From positions 9,300,001 to 9,364,000 of the forward strand of contig JANTQA010000047.1 of the NCBI GenBank assembly GCA_027625915.1: a stretch of 64,000 bases of DNA. The letters are read 5' to 3'. Shown one piece after another: positions 12,101 to 23,417 of this stretch. This DNA comes from Anaeramoeba flamelloides. Taxonomy: Eukaryota; Metamonada; Anaeramoebidae. Each line of letters starts with the position of its first letter. Position 1 is the stretch's first letter. The position numbers and the translations under genes are program-made. The notes under the pieces are model-generated. The model searched no databases. It was not told the DNA's origin and saw only the letters and a list, made by a program, of their open reading frames with translations.

Positions 12101-15100
12101 CACCAATTTTAATAATATATCAATAAATATCTAATTGCATTATTTAAATTGTGAAGTTTAGAGTTAAGAATTGATTTTTCGTTTATTAATTTATTTTTTT
12201 TTGATTTTCGAAACACAAGTTCACTTATTTTTTTGTTTTGCACATCCCAAAACAAGACTTATTTTGCAAGATCCAAAAAAAAAAAGTTTTTCTCACAGAA
12301 CTTAATAGCCAGATCATAAACAAAATAACAACGTTTAAAGGCAAACTGTTAGCCAAATCAAAAAATTAACCATAATCAATTGAGAATCAAAAAAAAGTAA
12401 AGAAAAAAAAAAAATTGTGGACACCAATACAAAGTGGAATATAAAAGCAAAAACAAATACAAAAAATTTACAATCGTTTTTTTTTTTTTAGGCTCTTTTT
12501 TGTAATTTTTTTGACATTTTGAATAAGTTGGACTAATCAAGCTTATGAATGAAAAGATCATACTGAACAAGTCATTGTCATTTTAATTACGATCATAATG
12601 CTTTTTTAATATTAGACAGTAGAAATGAAAATGTTTTTTTATAACATGATCTTTTAAGATTCTCATGAATCAGAAGCAAATTGGATCAAGGCTCCAATCC
12701 AAAATTTTTGGTACACCAAAATTAAATATTTAAAAAAAAATATTGAATAATCAATTCCAGAAAAAATATTAAATTAGAAACGTTAACTAATTGAAATGTT
12801 AACAATTTTTAATAAATTACAAAACCCTCACAAAATAAAAAATTAAATAATCATCAATATTTTTAAACCAATTGGTGTGTTCAAAATTTTTGGAGAGAGC
12901 AAAAACACAATAAAAAAAAACATTTGTAAATTTGTTGAAATTTTACTATCAAGTATTAATCGATCAAAAGGTTAGATACCATCAGCAAATTACATTTAGG
13001 TTTTTCTATGATTTGAAAGAATTAATTGTAATTTAATATTAATCTTGTAAATTAATATTTCGATCATAGCGAAAATAAAAAACATAGAAATAGTTGATTC
13101 GATAATTGTAAGAAATAAAAATAATTTCCAAATTTCTCAGAAAAGTAAATTTTATTTCCAATTTGAATGAAATTGTAGTAATGCTATTCTTTCAACGGTT
13201 TTAACTGTGCCTAAAATTTTCGATTTAACGTTTATTGTTCCTGAAACTTTTTTCAAAGTATTGTTCTAGATTTTATTAAAATAATAATTTGTTAAAATAA
13301 AAAGAAAAATTTGTTTTACCTGGGAAGTAATAATTTAATAATGGGCTTGTTATTGGCGATCTTGGGCGATATGGTTTTGGACTTAATTGTAAGATAGCTT
13401 CTGCAGCTACAATTTCGTCTTTTGTTTCTTTGGTTTTTTTGGTTTTTTTTTTTTGAAAATTTTGGATAAATTTCTCAGCGAATTGGGTTTGATTTAATGG
13501 ATTTTTTGTTGATTTTTTTTTTTGATTTAATTTTAATTTTATATTAAGAACACTCGAAGTGTTTTCATTTCGTGGTTGAAAATGATTTATAATTGTTGGT
13601 TTTTTATTATTGTTTATTTGATATTGTTCATCTTTTTATTTTTTTATTGATAATATCATTATTATTTTCGATATTATTATTATTATTATTATGATTATTT
13701 AGTATATTATTATTATTATTATTATTACCATTGGAATTATTAATAATATTACTACTCGTAATTTTATTAATACTACTATTAAAATTGTTTGCTAAATTAT
13801 AATTTTGGTTTTGATTTTCATTATTAATTTGAAATTGATCAGATTTTTTTTTTTCATTGATCAGATTTGTATTATTGTTGTTGGTGGTCGTGATCGTGGT
13901 CGTTGTTGTGGCCGTGGTGTTACCGTTGTTGTTGTTGTTGTTGTTGTAATTATTATTATTATTATTATTATAATTATTATTATTGATGTTATTATTGTTA
14001 TTACTATTACTATTATTGTTATTGTTGCTATTATTATTATTATTTTTATTAATTCTATTAATTTTAATTATTTTTTTGGTTCTTTTGTTTCTTTTTTTTC
14101 TTTTTAAATATTGATTATTGGTTGGTTTTTTTTGTATATCTTTCTGTGTTTTTTTTTGGAGTGGCATTTCAATTCTTATTTTTAAGTTTTTTTCAGATTG
14201 TTGTTGTTTTTCTAAATTTTTTTTCAGATTTTGTTTTGATTGTGTTTTTATTATATTTTGTTGATAATTTTTTGAATTGCCAACTTGATTTTTTTGGATT
14301 TTATTTCCAATAAAGTTATGTAATTTCGTTAAACTTGTTTTATCTTTTAAAAGATCTTCAGAATCGCCAACACCAGTGTAAAAAATTTCTTTTTCAGAAA
14401 ATAATTTTTGAGTTCGTTGTTTTAATTTTTCTAAATATTCAGAATTTTGTATTGTAACTTGATTAGATTCAATTTTTTGTAATAATAATTCAAATAGTTT
14501 TTTCCCTTTTAAAATTAAACTTCTTCTTTGCTTTCTATGATCAATTATTTTTTTATTTGCAGTTTTCATGTCAGGTAATAAATTTAATAATTTTCGATTT
14601 AAAAAAAGATGCCCCCTTCGTTTTTTTAATTCAACAACCAATCCCAACCCCTTATAAACAGATAAAGCTGCACAGATTCTTTGCCTTGCAAAGCCAGAAT
14701 TGACTGAAATTGTTTCGCGAGAATCAACCCCTAAATAAAAATAATTATCAAAATATGTAATTAATTAGAATTAGTTAAATATTTTATTAAAATATGAATT
14801 AAATAAATTTGATAAGAAATACTAAATTATAACCATTCACTAATTGAGATATTAAAAATTATTTCTTTAAAAATCTCCCAAAATAAAAAATAAATAATAA
14901 TCAATCAAAATAAATAAATAGTGTGTCAAAATTTTCAAGAGGATTTATTTTTTAAGGGTTAAATGTTAAAAAAACACTTTATCTGATAAAGAGGATATTT
15001 TGAAGTGACTAAATTTGTGTCTTCTTCTAATTTAAAGAGTATCTAAAGAGATAAAGTCATCAGAAGTATTTGAATCTTAATTTAGTTTTCTAAAAAAAAA

Positions 15101-17973
15101 AAAAAAAAAAAATGTATTGATAAATTTATTTGGATTCTGCACAAATAATTATAGATCAATCAAATGATAAGATACCATGGACCAGTTGTATGTGGTTTTC
15201 CAATTAAAGAAACTCAACACTAACATTCTATCAACCATCAAAAAAAAAAATAATAACACATCTAAGGAAACAGATTAACATAACTGGAAAAATTGAAATG
15301 AAAACAAAACAAAAGAATAATTTCCAAATTTCTCAGAAAAATCAAAATTAACCCAATTTTAATGAAAGCGTAATATTGTTATTCTTTAAACCCTTTTAAC
15401 TGTGTGGAAAATTTTGAATTTTAGTTTATTTGAATTGATAAAAACTTTTTTTAAATATAATATTTAGCCGAATTGAATAGCAAAATCTCCCCAAAAAAAA
15501 AGTGTTTTTTGATAAATTGTTGATTTCTATGTTATCTTAGTTTGTTAAATATAAACAATACAATAACGAAAACTGGAAATTTTAGAATACCGAAAAAAAA
15601 TATTTAATGAGTATAACAAGAATCGTAATTAAAAATAAGATTAATTTTTGATGTTTTTATGGAATTAAAAATAAGGTCTTGGGAGGGGTTTTGATGAAAA
15701 CAAAATCCGGTTTTTAGTCAAGTGTACAATTAAAATCGAAGTTTTCTTGTTTTAATATTGTATAGAAAATCTAAAGTGCTGAAATTCATAGCTGTGAAAG
15801 GTTAACTTTAGAAATTCTAATTGGGATGGATATAGATTTTTTCATAAGAGTGCATGGTTTTTTCAGAAAATAATCATTCTGAAAATTTCATCTTAATAAT
15901 CTTCCAATTACAAAAAGGAAAATATATTTCACCAGGTCCCGATTTTTTTTAAATGAACCAATTTTATTACAAAATTATTAGCCAAAAATATTTTAAAAAG
16001 TAATTTTAAAAAAGTGTGAATAAAAGAGTTACAAATAAGTGTAAAACAAAATTAAAAAAACTTTTGAAAACTTTTCTGTCATACCCTTTGAAACAAATTT
16101 CCTTGACTTTTTTAAAATGACTTGATCAAGTTAAAATCTATTCAAAAAAATTCACCATTAAATTCCCATCTTTTCCCCCCCTATTTTAATTTGGAGAATT
16201 AATGTATAAATATTTAAAATAAAACCTCTTTTTCTTAGATTCTTGTTTCCCATAGATAGCAAATTTCTCATTTCTGTTTCTCTGAATTTGCCTTCTTCTT
16301 TTTTCATCTCATTTCATCCTGAAAAAATGCAAATTAAAATAAAATATATTGTCATAAATAAGCCTTGTAAACAGCCTTTAACCCATTATTAAAATTTAAC
16401 CCAGGTTTTTTTTTCAGGCTTAATTATTTGAAGATAGGAAGACGCCTATACATTCTTGGTTCATATTTAAATTGACTTTTGATGTTAGATCTTGGATTAA
16501 TGTAAATGGTTCAATAATATTAAATGCTTTTGTTTCAAAAATTATCGTAAGAATATTTTCAAAATTTTTTCAGATAAAATGATATTCTTTACGAAAATTC
16601 ATTAAAAGATCTTTTTCTCAATTTTTTATCAAAAAATTACAATTTAATCTTTCAATATCTTCATAATTCATTTTTAAAATTTATTTAAAGAACCCCATTT
16701 CTCGTTTAGAAGTTGTTGTCATCCTATTGGTTTGTTTTTTTTTTATTTCTACAGAAAGCCAATATTGTTTGACCAAAAATTTAAATTTTTGTAAAGGGTT
16801 AACTGTTAAAAACACGGGCTTTTTATACCACTATAAATTCAGAATTAACATTCAGAAAATAGTTTAAAATAAATGAACAATTGTTATTTCACCCCATTTG
16901 CTAAAGTCAAATTGATGAAAAGAAAGGGTGCGTTCTCTTGAAGCCCCACTAGTTCTCAAAATTTGTAAAATATTTCTAAATAAATGAAAATTTTTCGAAG
17001 TGAAATTTACGTATCATAGCTCAAGGGTGTCGTTATTTAGTGAAGAAATAAAAAAAAATAAATTAATAAAAGGAGTTTGCTGTTGATCAAAATTAAGTAT
17101 GTTTCCTTGGACAAATTCATTGTTGAGCAAAATTGTTTGGAAAACAAAAAAAAAAAAAACAAAAACATAAAAAAATAATTTGTTTTTTGTAAAAAATAAG
17201 ATTTCAGGAAGAAACTTGTCTGTTGTTCTTAGTTACTTGAAGACTTCAAACTTTTTCAAAAAATGAATACTGACTTTGGCTTTTGGTCTAGAGTTTTTTT
17301 TTTGCTCAAAGTAAAATAAGAATTCGCCAGTTAGGTAAGAAAAAATTAAAAATATAAAGGAAGCAAAATGGTGAAACTTACCATTTTTTAATTCGTAAAT
17401 AGACATATAGGTCAGCATTGAAATTGTTTTGTTGAGTCTAGTTTTCTTTTTCTTTGGTGCTCTTCTTTTTCTTTTGTTTTTGTCATCGTGGTTTTCAATC
17501 TGGGGTGAAATTCTTTTACCATCGTAAATTACGCCTGTTTCTGTAATTTCAATCTTCGGGTAGCCAAATTGCTGCTCAAGAATGCTGTTTTTTTGAAATT
17601 GGGAAGCATTTAAAGAAAAGATGCTGTGGGTGATTTCATTTGGCGGGTTTAATTGTGATCCATTGATCTTTTCAAAGCATGGCTTCCAATAACTATTCAG
17701 CGTATAGGTTTGGTAATTGTTCTTGTTTGTTGATGCAAATAGAAAGATTTCGTTTTGGATAAAAAGTTGGCAGATTATTGCCAACAAGCGGCTGATTTGT
17801 TTTCTTTTGTACGTTTGGAATTGTGTTAAAAATAAATGGCACGTGTCCTCAATGAGAAATTGATGAATTTCGCCAGACTGGTATGTTTTGAAAATGAAAA
17901 TCCCAAAGAGATCTTGGAGTTCATCAAATAATGGTATTCTATCAGTTTTTGTGAATTGCAAAAATAAATCCAT
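9184..17973 (-). CDS. Double winged-helix-like, poly-Asn protein (E2F/DP-like)
   Basis: Four-exon model: 17382-17973 (ATG at 17973), 13729-14730, 13320-13631 and 9184-9578, 766 aa in all. Every junction is GT..AG and in phase: G|GG, G|AT and G|AT. Residues ~12-95 look like a winged helix: a recognition-helix-like stretch KRKQISRLLAIICQLFIQN, then a beta-wing FLFAS..NYQTYTLN. After a basic KRKRRAPKKKKTR segment a second such region spans ~178-235: TISMLTYMSIYEL, GFARQRICAALSVYKGLGLV, then RRGHLFLN. The last two resemble the E2F/DP pattern RRIYDVxNVLEGIGLI. A helical K/Q/E region, a long asparagine/threonine tract, SPxxSP clusters (possible CDK sites) and an acidic SSEEESSESS tail follow. It is probably a DNA-binding nuclear regulator. 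The E2F assignment is inference; an upstream exon or two separate genes remain possible. Confidence 0.62.
9585..11830. other. Intron 3 of the E2F-like gene, distal part
   Basis: No gene is supported. Two stretches are less AT-rich than usual for an intron here. Around 10100-10270 a frame broken by one stop reads SQKIAALKDLRHWKINLVQG, and at about 10475-10621 there is a plus-strand frame starting LRQVKKFWRNVQNQ. Both could be relics of captured coding DNA. The segment 10980-11200 also has mixed sequence (CGTTCTTCCAGGCC...) with no recognised function. Confidence 0.35.
11834..12031. mobile_element. Hairpin MITE family M1, copy 1
   Basis: Long near-palindrome of about 195 bp. It opens ACAGTTAGTTCCACTTTTAA and closes with the complement TTAAAAGTGGAACTGACTGT. 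Arms contain AATTTAAGGCAC and AAATCTCAAAATAAGGCAC. This is the most diverged of seven copies in the window. It has no coding capacity and sits in intron 3 of the E2F-like gene. Confidence 0.85.
12032..12690. other. Intron 3 of the E2F-like gene, spacer
   Basis: Between the MITE and the next transposon copy. AT-rich with several T tracts; no gene or repeat is recognised. Confidence 0.4.
12693..13230. mobile_element. Non-autonomous Tc1/mariner-type element, family M2, copy A
   Basis: Diverged relative of the complete element at 36395-36920. Shared blocks are the end AATCCAAAATTTTTGGTACACC, a centre CATTTGTAAATTTGTTGAAATTTTA, then GATCAAAAGGTTAGATACCAT and a far end AACTGTGCCTAAAATTTTCGA. No transposase frame is kept. 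It lies in intron 3, just downstream of exon 3 of the E2F-like gene. Confidence 0.6.
13736..14055 (-). repeat. Trinucleotide tract coding for poly-Asn/Thr
   Basis: Imperfect ATT/GTT repeats on the plus strand, read on the minus strand as AAT/AAC (Asn) with an ACC/ACG (Thr) block near 13880-13930. It is part of exon 2 of the E2F-like gene and explains the plus-strand valine/isoleucine frame seen opposite, which is a shadow. Confidence 0.85.
14780..15425. mobile_element. Non-autonomous Tc1/mariner-type element, family M2, copy B
   Basis: Same family and orientation as copy A. Diagnostic blocks are TGTATTGATAAATTTATTTGG, GATCAATCAAATGATAAGATACC, ACCAGTTGTATGT, TTCTATCAACCAT, GAAATGAAAACAAAACAAAA and the end AACTGTGTGGAAAATTTTGAA. 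It is the copy closest to the complete element at 36.4-36.9 kb. It lies in intron 1 of the E2F-like gene. Confidence 0.65.
15426..17381. other. Intron 1 of the E2F-like gene, proximal part
   Basis: No repeat family is recognised. A minus-strand frame with an ATG at 16307 (MKKEEGKFRETEMRNLL...) runs to about 16221 and could splice in phase to exon 2 as an alternative first exon, but its donor (GTTTTA) is weak. Reading straight through the exon 1 donor would instead add a short F-rich tail ending at 17233. Confidence 0.35.
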
Positions 17974-18613
17974 GATTGAAAACAAAAAAGAGACAAAAAA
18001 TGTTTTAAAGATTCCACATTTCACTACTTGAGACTTTCTCTTGAATTTTTACATTTCATTGAGACATTTGAAACACTTTCAGTCAATTTTTAAACCGATA
18101 AGTTATTCACAACAACTACTAAAGAGTTATAAGCTTTATAAAAGTCAGGAGATTTTATTTGATATATTTATCAATAATCAGAAAAGATTATTGACAAAAA
18201 AAGTATCAAGCATCGAGTATATTGTTTAATAATTGGAACAAAAAGAGACAATAGCCTTGGGTACCTTATAAAATTTTTGTAGATCTGGTACAAAAGTTTT
18301 TGTGTTCTTCTTTTTTAATTTTTTTGTAAAATCTTTCAGGTAAATTTTTCACATTCTTTTTCTCATTATTCGTCCTCAGCAATACAAAGAAATGGTTTCA
18401 ACACGTATGATGTTTTTATAAACTCCTTTTTATTTATAAAAATTATTTCGAACAGTAAGTCATTTCACCCAGATCTTTAAAATCTTTGAAAAAATTCGTT
18501 TTCAAAACGGAAAAAGTTTTTAGGGATTGGAGACCAAACTACTGTAGTTCAAACAACAATTAAAACTTGACAAACTTGTGGTGTAAATACAAATTCTTTT
18601 TTCTTTTTTCTAG
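17974..18613. other. Upstream region of the E2F-like gene
   Basis: Presumed promoter side. A plus-strand frame at 18041-18229 has no ATG and no domain. It could be an unrecognised exon, but nothing beyond its length supports that. Confidence 0.35.
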
Positions 18614-18971
18614 AGGGACACTTATGAAATCATTAAAGAAACCGATAAGGGGCAATATGCAAAAATGAAATTGGTTTCTCAGAGTTCAAATCCTAAAAAT
18701 GTAATTCGAGAAAGTATGACAAAAATTGAGAAAATATTTCTCTTCTGATAGAGTTAATTTATCTCATTTGAACATCAAAAAACAACTCTCACAAGAATAC
18801 GAAACAATTACTAAAAGGTTTTTTAAAGAATTCAATTCATCATTTATAATTTTTTGGAAAAGATCAAGGAATGAAACTGGAAAAAATGATTTAATCTTCT
18901 GTATACTAATTGAGAGTCGGGATCAATGCTGTATTGGGGAAAGAAGGGTGAAAGCCATGGGTTTTATTTAA
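18614..18971 (+). pseudogene. Kinase-like N-lobe fragment, broken
   Basis: After a TTCTAG acceptor a frame reads RDTYEIIKETDKGQYAKMKL and stops at 18746-18748. YEIIKE..KGQYAK.KLV resembles kinase subdomain I (Y.I...IG.G.FG.V.L) with the glycine loop reduced to one Gly and no AxK lysine visible. An overlapping frame (18726-18971) carries VNLSHLNIKKQLSQEY, loosely like the (L.HPNI) stretch of subdomain IV, in another frame. Composition is less AT-rich than the flanks. Best read as a degenerate kinase-derived fragment; a chance resemblance is possible. A duplicated block (R1) follows directly. Confidence 0.4.
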
Positions 18972-19106
18972 AAACAGATTTTAGGCTATGGAAACTCTAA
19001 TTTTGGGTAACTGGAGACAAAATTTATACTCAATAATAAAAAAAAAATATCTACTCCCTTAATTATAATCAACAAAAAAAATATTTTCGTTAAATAAATA
19101 CAAATT

Positions 19107-19903
19107 CAAAAAAATTTATACCATCTTGAAATTTTAAAACAAAGTGATGTTTGATTACTTTAAAGGCCAGAATAATTTTTAATGCTATTTTTTGAAATGA
19201 ATTATTGTTTTTAAAAGTTTGATCCATTTTTTGAATTTTTGAAAAAGTTCAATAGTTCAACCTAATTTCAAATGAATTCTCAAAAAAAAATTATTTTTGA
19301 TTGAAGAAGAAAGAAATCTTAGAGTTTTTGAAGGGTGTGTTCAAAAATACACTTTATTTATATACTTTGGTATTTAAAATGACATAATTTAAAAGATTTT
19401 TTATTTAAAAAAAAATATATAATTTATTGATTCAAAGAACATTTCAAATGAATTCTTTCTCTATATTAAGGTATGAGTCTTTTTGAAAATTTTTTTACCT
19501 AAATTTAATAGAGATTGAGACAATTGTTTACCAATTACTTAGATTTGAAAACCCTGTTTATCTTCATATTAAACTTATTTCTAGATAAGGAATCCTTATT
19601 TAGAAATTGGTCAAAAAAAAAATAATAGAAACTAGTCCCTTAAATTAAAAAAACCTGAGAAAAAAAAACCAAAAATTCAAATAAAAAATTCTCACAATAT
19701 CCTTTTTTAAAACCTGGAAAATTCGACTTATATCTTATAAAAATATTATTTTTTTAATTGATTTCAATCGATAATTAATAACACAGTGTTTCTTTTTTTT
19801 CATTGAGGGTAGCAATAACACAAATATTAAATGTATCAATAGAATTTACAATTATTTCTTAATTTTTTGAATCTTTTTAAACATATAAAACCATTTTGAG
19901 TTC

Positions 19904-19941
<38 letters not shown>

Positions 19942-20360
19942 AATATTATCAAATAATTTGTTTTAATCTAATAAATTTGTAATTTATATTCTTAATATTT
20001 GAAGGAGAATATTATCTAATCTTTATACTTGAAGAAAATTCAAATACAGTTAATAAGTATAGAAAAAATATTCACTTTTTTTTGATCTTTGAGGATTAAA
20101 TATTTCATTTATTTTACTTTTATTTTCAAAACAAGAAGAAATTTTGAATGATTTTTGTTCCTATAAACTCTCAGGAATTACTAAAAGTGAGATTTCTTCA
20201 AAATTAAATTTTTTGCAAATTTTTCTTATTCTAATTTGATCCAAATAACAAACAAAAAGATACAAATATTTTTACTTCGGAATTTAATTGGATAAAATTG
20301 AATACTTTTCAAAATGATAATAAATTTCTCAAAAGTTGATAAAAAGGTTTGTTTAAAGTG
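19107..20360. repeat. Duplicated block R1, copy 1
   Basis: About 1.25 kb matching 48681-49950 in the same orientation. Strong blocks: GAATTATTGTTTTTAAAAGT, CTAAATTTAATAGAGATTGAG, CATATTAAACTTATTTCTAG and AGGAATTACTAAAAGTGAGA; the last block runs for about 80 bp with almost no differences. A short perfect-looking hairpin (TTTCTAGATAAGGA/ATCCTTATTTAGAAA, 19581-19610) is kept in both copies. In the other copy the block starts inside the last codons of a gene, so R1 looks like a segmental duplication of a gene's 3' end and flank. Confidence 0.75.
19905..19938. repeat. (AT)n microsatellite
   Basis: Uninterrupted TA dinucleotide run of about 30 bp inside block R1 copy 1. It is absent at the matching place in copy 2, so it expanded after the duplication or was lost there. 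Confidence 0.9.
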
Positions 20361-20457
20361 ATTTCCTATTACATACACCAATTTTAAGGAAATTTAATGT
20401 ACAAAAAAATCCTCAATTTAAGACACCTTTTTTGGATTTTTTTTTTCAAACAATTTA

Positions 20458-20655
20458 TACAGTCAGTTCCACTTTTAAGACACAAACTTTCAACAAAATT
20501 TAAGGCACAAAAAAATCTCGAATTAAGGCTTAAAATTTAGAATTATTTTTTTTACAAATTATTTTACTAGAATCTGAAAATTTTGCCTTAATTTGAGATT
20601 TTTTATCCCTTAATTTTCGTTGAAAGTTTGTGCCTTAAAAGTGGAACTGGTTGTA
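20458..20655. mobile_element. Hairpin MITE family M1, copy 2
   Basis: Ends CAGTCAGTTCCACTTTTAAG and CTTAAAAGTGGAACTGGTTG, flanked by TA on both sides (20458-20459, 20654-20655). Arms pair over about 75 bp around an AT-rich loop. No coding sequence. Confidence 0.88.
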
Positions 20656-22304
20656 TTTAAGATAGAAATTAATTTCATTTTACAGTTGTAAGATTTTTTT
20701 AAATTTATAAGAGCCGAGGAAAATCTTTTGTATTAAATATTCTTTAGTATTATAAAAAGCTAATCATTTAACCACAATTGATTGTACTCTGAAGAAAGTT
20801 CCCTAATTTTCATACATTTGTATCTAAATTTCAAAAAAAAAAACAAATAGAATTTTCTTGAGAATTTGTCAATGACATGATAATTAATGAGTCTTTAAGT
20901 TGAATAGTATCATCAACATAAAACTTCTATATAGATAATTTGCAAGATTTCTGAGTTTCTAGATCAAAGTGGAACTCAACCCATTTTATTTGATATTCGT
21001 TTTTAGTTTTATTTTTTTTTTTAATTCCAGAAATAAAAAGAAATATTAATAAATTTTCTCAATCAATCTCAAATTAAAAAAAAATATAGTTATCTTTTCC
21101 AGAATTTAAAATAATAGGTTAAGATTTACAAGATATTTCTCCATTCTTTTGAATTCTGTGCAAACAGGGTTCTTAAAGGCAATTGGATGCGCAACTATTT
21201 ATTGATATTATTATTATACCTAATAATTTTCAAGTAATATTGGCTTTTCCATCCAAATCTATTGATTGTGAGATTTTCTCCAAATTATTTAGATTTGGAT
21301 TTTATATTAATTTTTTTAAGTTTTCTATTTCCCAAATAATAGTTTTATTATCTTTTTATAAAATATTTTAAATTCACTTGATATACGTTCAAACCCCAAG
21401 AATTTTTATTTCTTTTTGGGTTTATCTCTTCTTTTTTGATGCGAAATTTTGACTTGATCTATTTTACTTCAATTATATAACAATAATTCTTATAAAATAT
21501 GAATTGATTTTTAAAATTTGGTGACTTTTTTATTATCCAAACATCAATTGTGTTGAAATCTTATCAGTTAGATTAAAGATGACTAATCCATAAAATAATT
21601 GACTTAGATACCTTGATTTAAGTATTTGTATTTTTACCCCTTTAGTTAATTTTTCTGTTGGTTAAAAATTATTTTGTTTTTAATGAGGCTATAATCATTT
21701 TTATATTTTGAAGTTTTTTTGTAAATGTTTTTCTTTATCTAATCAAAAAATCAAATTGTTGACCTTTAAAAATGATTTACCCTTAGTTTAACTCATGAAT
21801 ATCAAATCAAATATAGAATTTTGGAACCATAAGAAGAAAAAAGCTCCTTTAATTTAAAACAGTTACTTCAATTTTCTTAGCATTTATATTTTTTGCTGTG
21901 TATCCTTTGCCTAATTTCAAAGACTTTGTGAGCCATTTAGAAATCTAATAAGAGTCTTGATTTTTTGTCAATTATTTTTTAAGGTGTTGTGCGTTTCTGA
22001 ACAACACATATTACTTGGTTCGAAATTGTTAACATCTAAATTTTTATATTATCAAATATTGATTAACATTTTTTATTTTCTTCCCGTAAGCTCTAAAACT
22101 TTATTTTTAAAGCTATTATTGTTCACAACACAATATATCATAAGTTTTGTCCATAATTTGTTATTTGTTCAAGTAGAAAAACTGTTCTTTTAAAGATTTC
22201 AGAAATGTGTATTTCTTCTCAAGAACACCATAGAAACATGGAAAAACATTTTTTCTACTTTTTCCACAAAAAATATTAAATCAATTGTGATTAAATTAAA
22301 AACC
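20656..22304. other. Intergenic upstream of the Arp10-like gene
   Basis: Holds one P1 palindromic module at about 21085-21165. An open frame of 78 codons (21957-22193, from a TTG; an AAG acceptor precedes GTGTTGTGCGTTTC) ends 112 bp before the Arp10-like ATG. It could be the terminal exon of an unrecognised gene, but it is F/L/Y-rich and shows no domain. The last 110 bp presumably contain the promoter. Confidence 0.4.
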
Positions 22305-23417
22305 ATGACCGAAGAAAAGAAGCTAATAGATAACCCAAAATGTATTGTTTTAGATTTAGGAAGTTCGTTTGTTCGTGTGGGCATTTCTGGAAGTGACAAT
22401 GCAACAAAAACTTTTAAAACAAATAGCCCAAATTTGCATGTGAACAGCAAAACACCAAACACACAAGCAATTCAAAAGGGGAAGCATTTGGACTTTGAAA
22501 AAATTAAGACAATCTTAAACTATTCATTAAGCGTAACTAATACAGAGGAAGAAGAAACCAAGCGAAAAGTGATGGTTGTTGATTGTTTGTTTACAAGATT
22601 GGAGGATCGAGAGAGGATCTGCGAGTTTCTTTTTACGAACTTTGGCGTGGAGAAAGTCTACTTTGCAAGGCAGCAACTAATTACAAAGTTTCTTTTCCAA
22701 ATTGAGAGCGCACTTATTCTTCACATTTCAAACACGACAAGTGTTGTTCCCATTTACCAAGATCGGGTAATCAGCCACGCCATCGCCAAGCAGAATTATG
22801 GGGCATACGAAGTCACTCAATGCCTTGTTGATCTACTTACAAAGTCTGGGAATGACTTGACGCAGCTTGGCGGAGATCCTGTTGACATCATTGGCAACCT
22901 TCAAAAAAAGCTCTCCTTTGTCTCGCTTAACCCCCAATCAGAGGTCTCCAAAAAAAAGGTTATCAAAATTAAAAAAAAGCAAACGGGAACAAACAACAAC
23001 ACCAATGAGCTTGTAGCAATCTCTGCAACAAACGAGTTTTTTTATTGTATGGAATTCCTATTTGATCCCAAAAGATACCAAACAAATAAAAAAAATTATC
23101 TTGGCATTATCGAAATGCTAAAAAAGTCTCTTTTAAAAGCTCCTATACTTTGCCGTGCAGAACTAATCGCGGAAATATGCCTTTCAGGTGAATTTTGCTC
23201 TTCAAAAGGATTAAAGGAAAGAATTATCTTGGAATTGAAAAAGGAATTTCAAGGCTATTCAATAGATCCAGAGATTAACCATTCTTCAATCCAAAAAAAT
23301 AGCGAATGGAAAGCTGCTAGCTATTTGGCTAAAAATGTTTTAAAAGAAGATTACTGGTTAGAAAAAAATGATTTTGAATCAAAAAGGAGTCAAGCTATAT
23401 CCGAAAAATTTTTTTAG
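22305..23417 (+). CDS. ACTR10: Actin-related protein, Arp10/ACTR10-like
   Basis: Single-exon gene, 370 aa; the actin fold is usually 370-430. The start is the ATG at 22305, because the frame upstream opens only with GTG. Residues ~14-30 give phosphate loop 1 (IVLDLGSSFVRVGISG). Then come KVMVVDCLFTRLEDRERICE and FLFTNFGVEKVYFARQQL, which track actin's LLTE.P..PK.NREK and MFE.F..PA.YVA. SALILHIS..TSVVPIY is the second loop; its usual DxG is replaced, suggesting loss of nucleotide binding. VISHAIAKQNYGAYEVTQ matches actin's LPHAI..LDLAGRDLT. Near the C terminus SLLKAPILCRAELIAEI and SGEFCSSKGLKERI follow the ACTR10 pattern (SL...PID.R..LAE...GG....GF..RL). Arp10 caps the pointed end of the dynactin filament. 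The family is clear; Arp10 rather than another divergent Arp is inference. Confidence 0.72.
   Translation: MTEEKKLIDNPKCIVLDLGSSFVRVGISGSDNATKTFKTNSPNLHVNSKTPNTQAIQKGKHLDFEKIKTILNYSLSVTNTEEEETKRKVMVVDCLFTRLEDRERICEFLFTNFGVEKVYFARQQLITKFLFQIESALILHISNTTSVVPIYQDRVISHAIAKQNYGAYEVTQCLVDLLTKSGNDLTQLGGDPVDIIGNLQKKLSFVSLNPQSEVSKKKVIKIKKKQTGTNNNTNELVAISATNEFFYCMEFLFDPKRYQTNKKNYLGIIEMLKKSLLKAPILCRAELIAEICLSGEFCSSKGLKERIILELKKEFQGYSIDPEINHSSIQKNSEWKAASYLAKNVLKEDYWLEKNDFESKRSQAISEKFF

Noticed and set aside
13805-14107. Plus-strand valine/isoleucine-rich frame
   Set aside because: Antisense shadow of the poly-Asn/Thr coding tract in exon 2 of the E2F-like gene.
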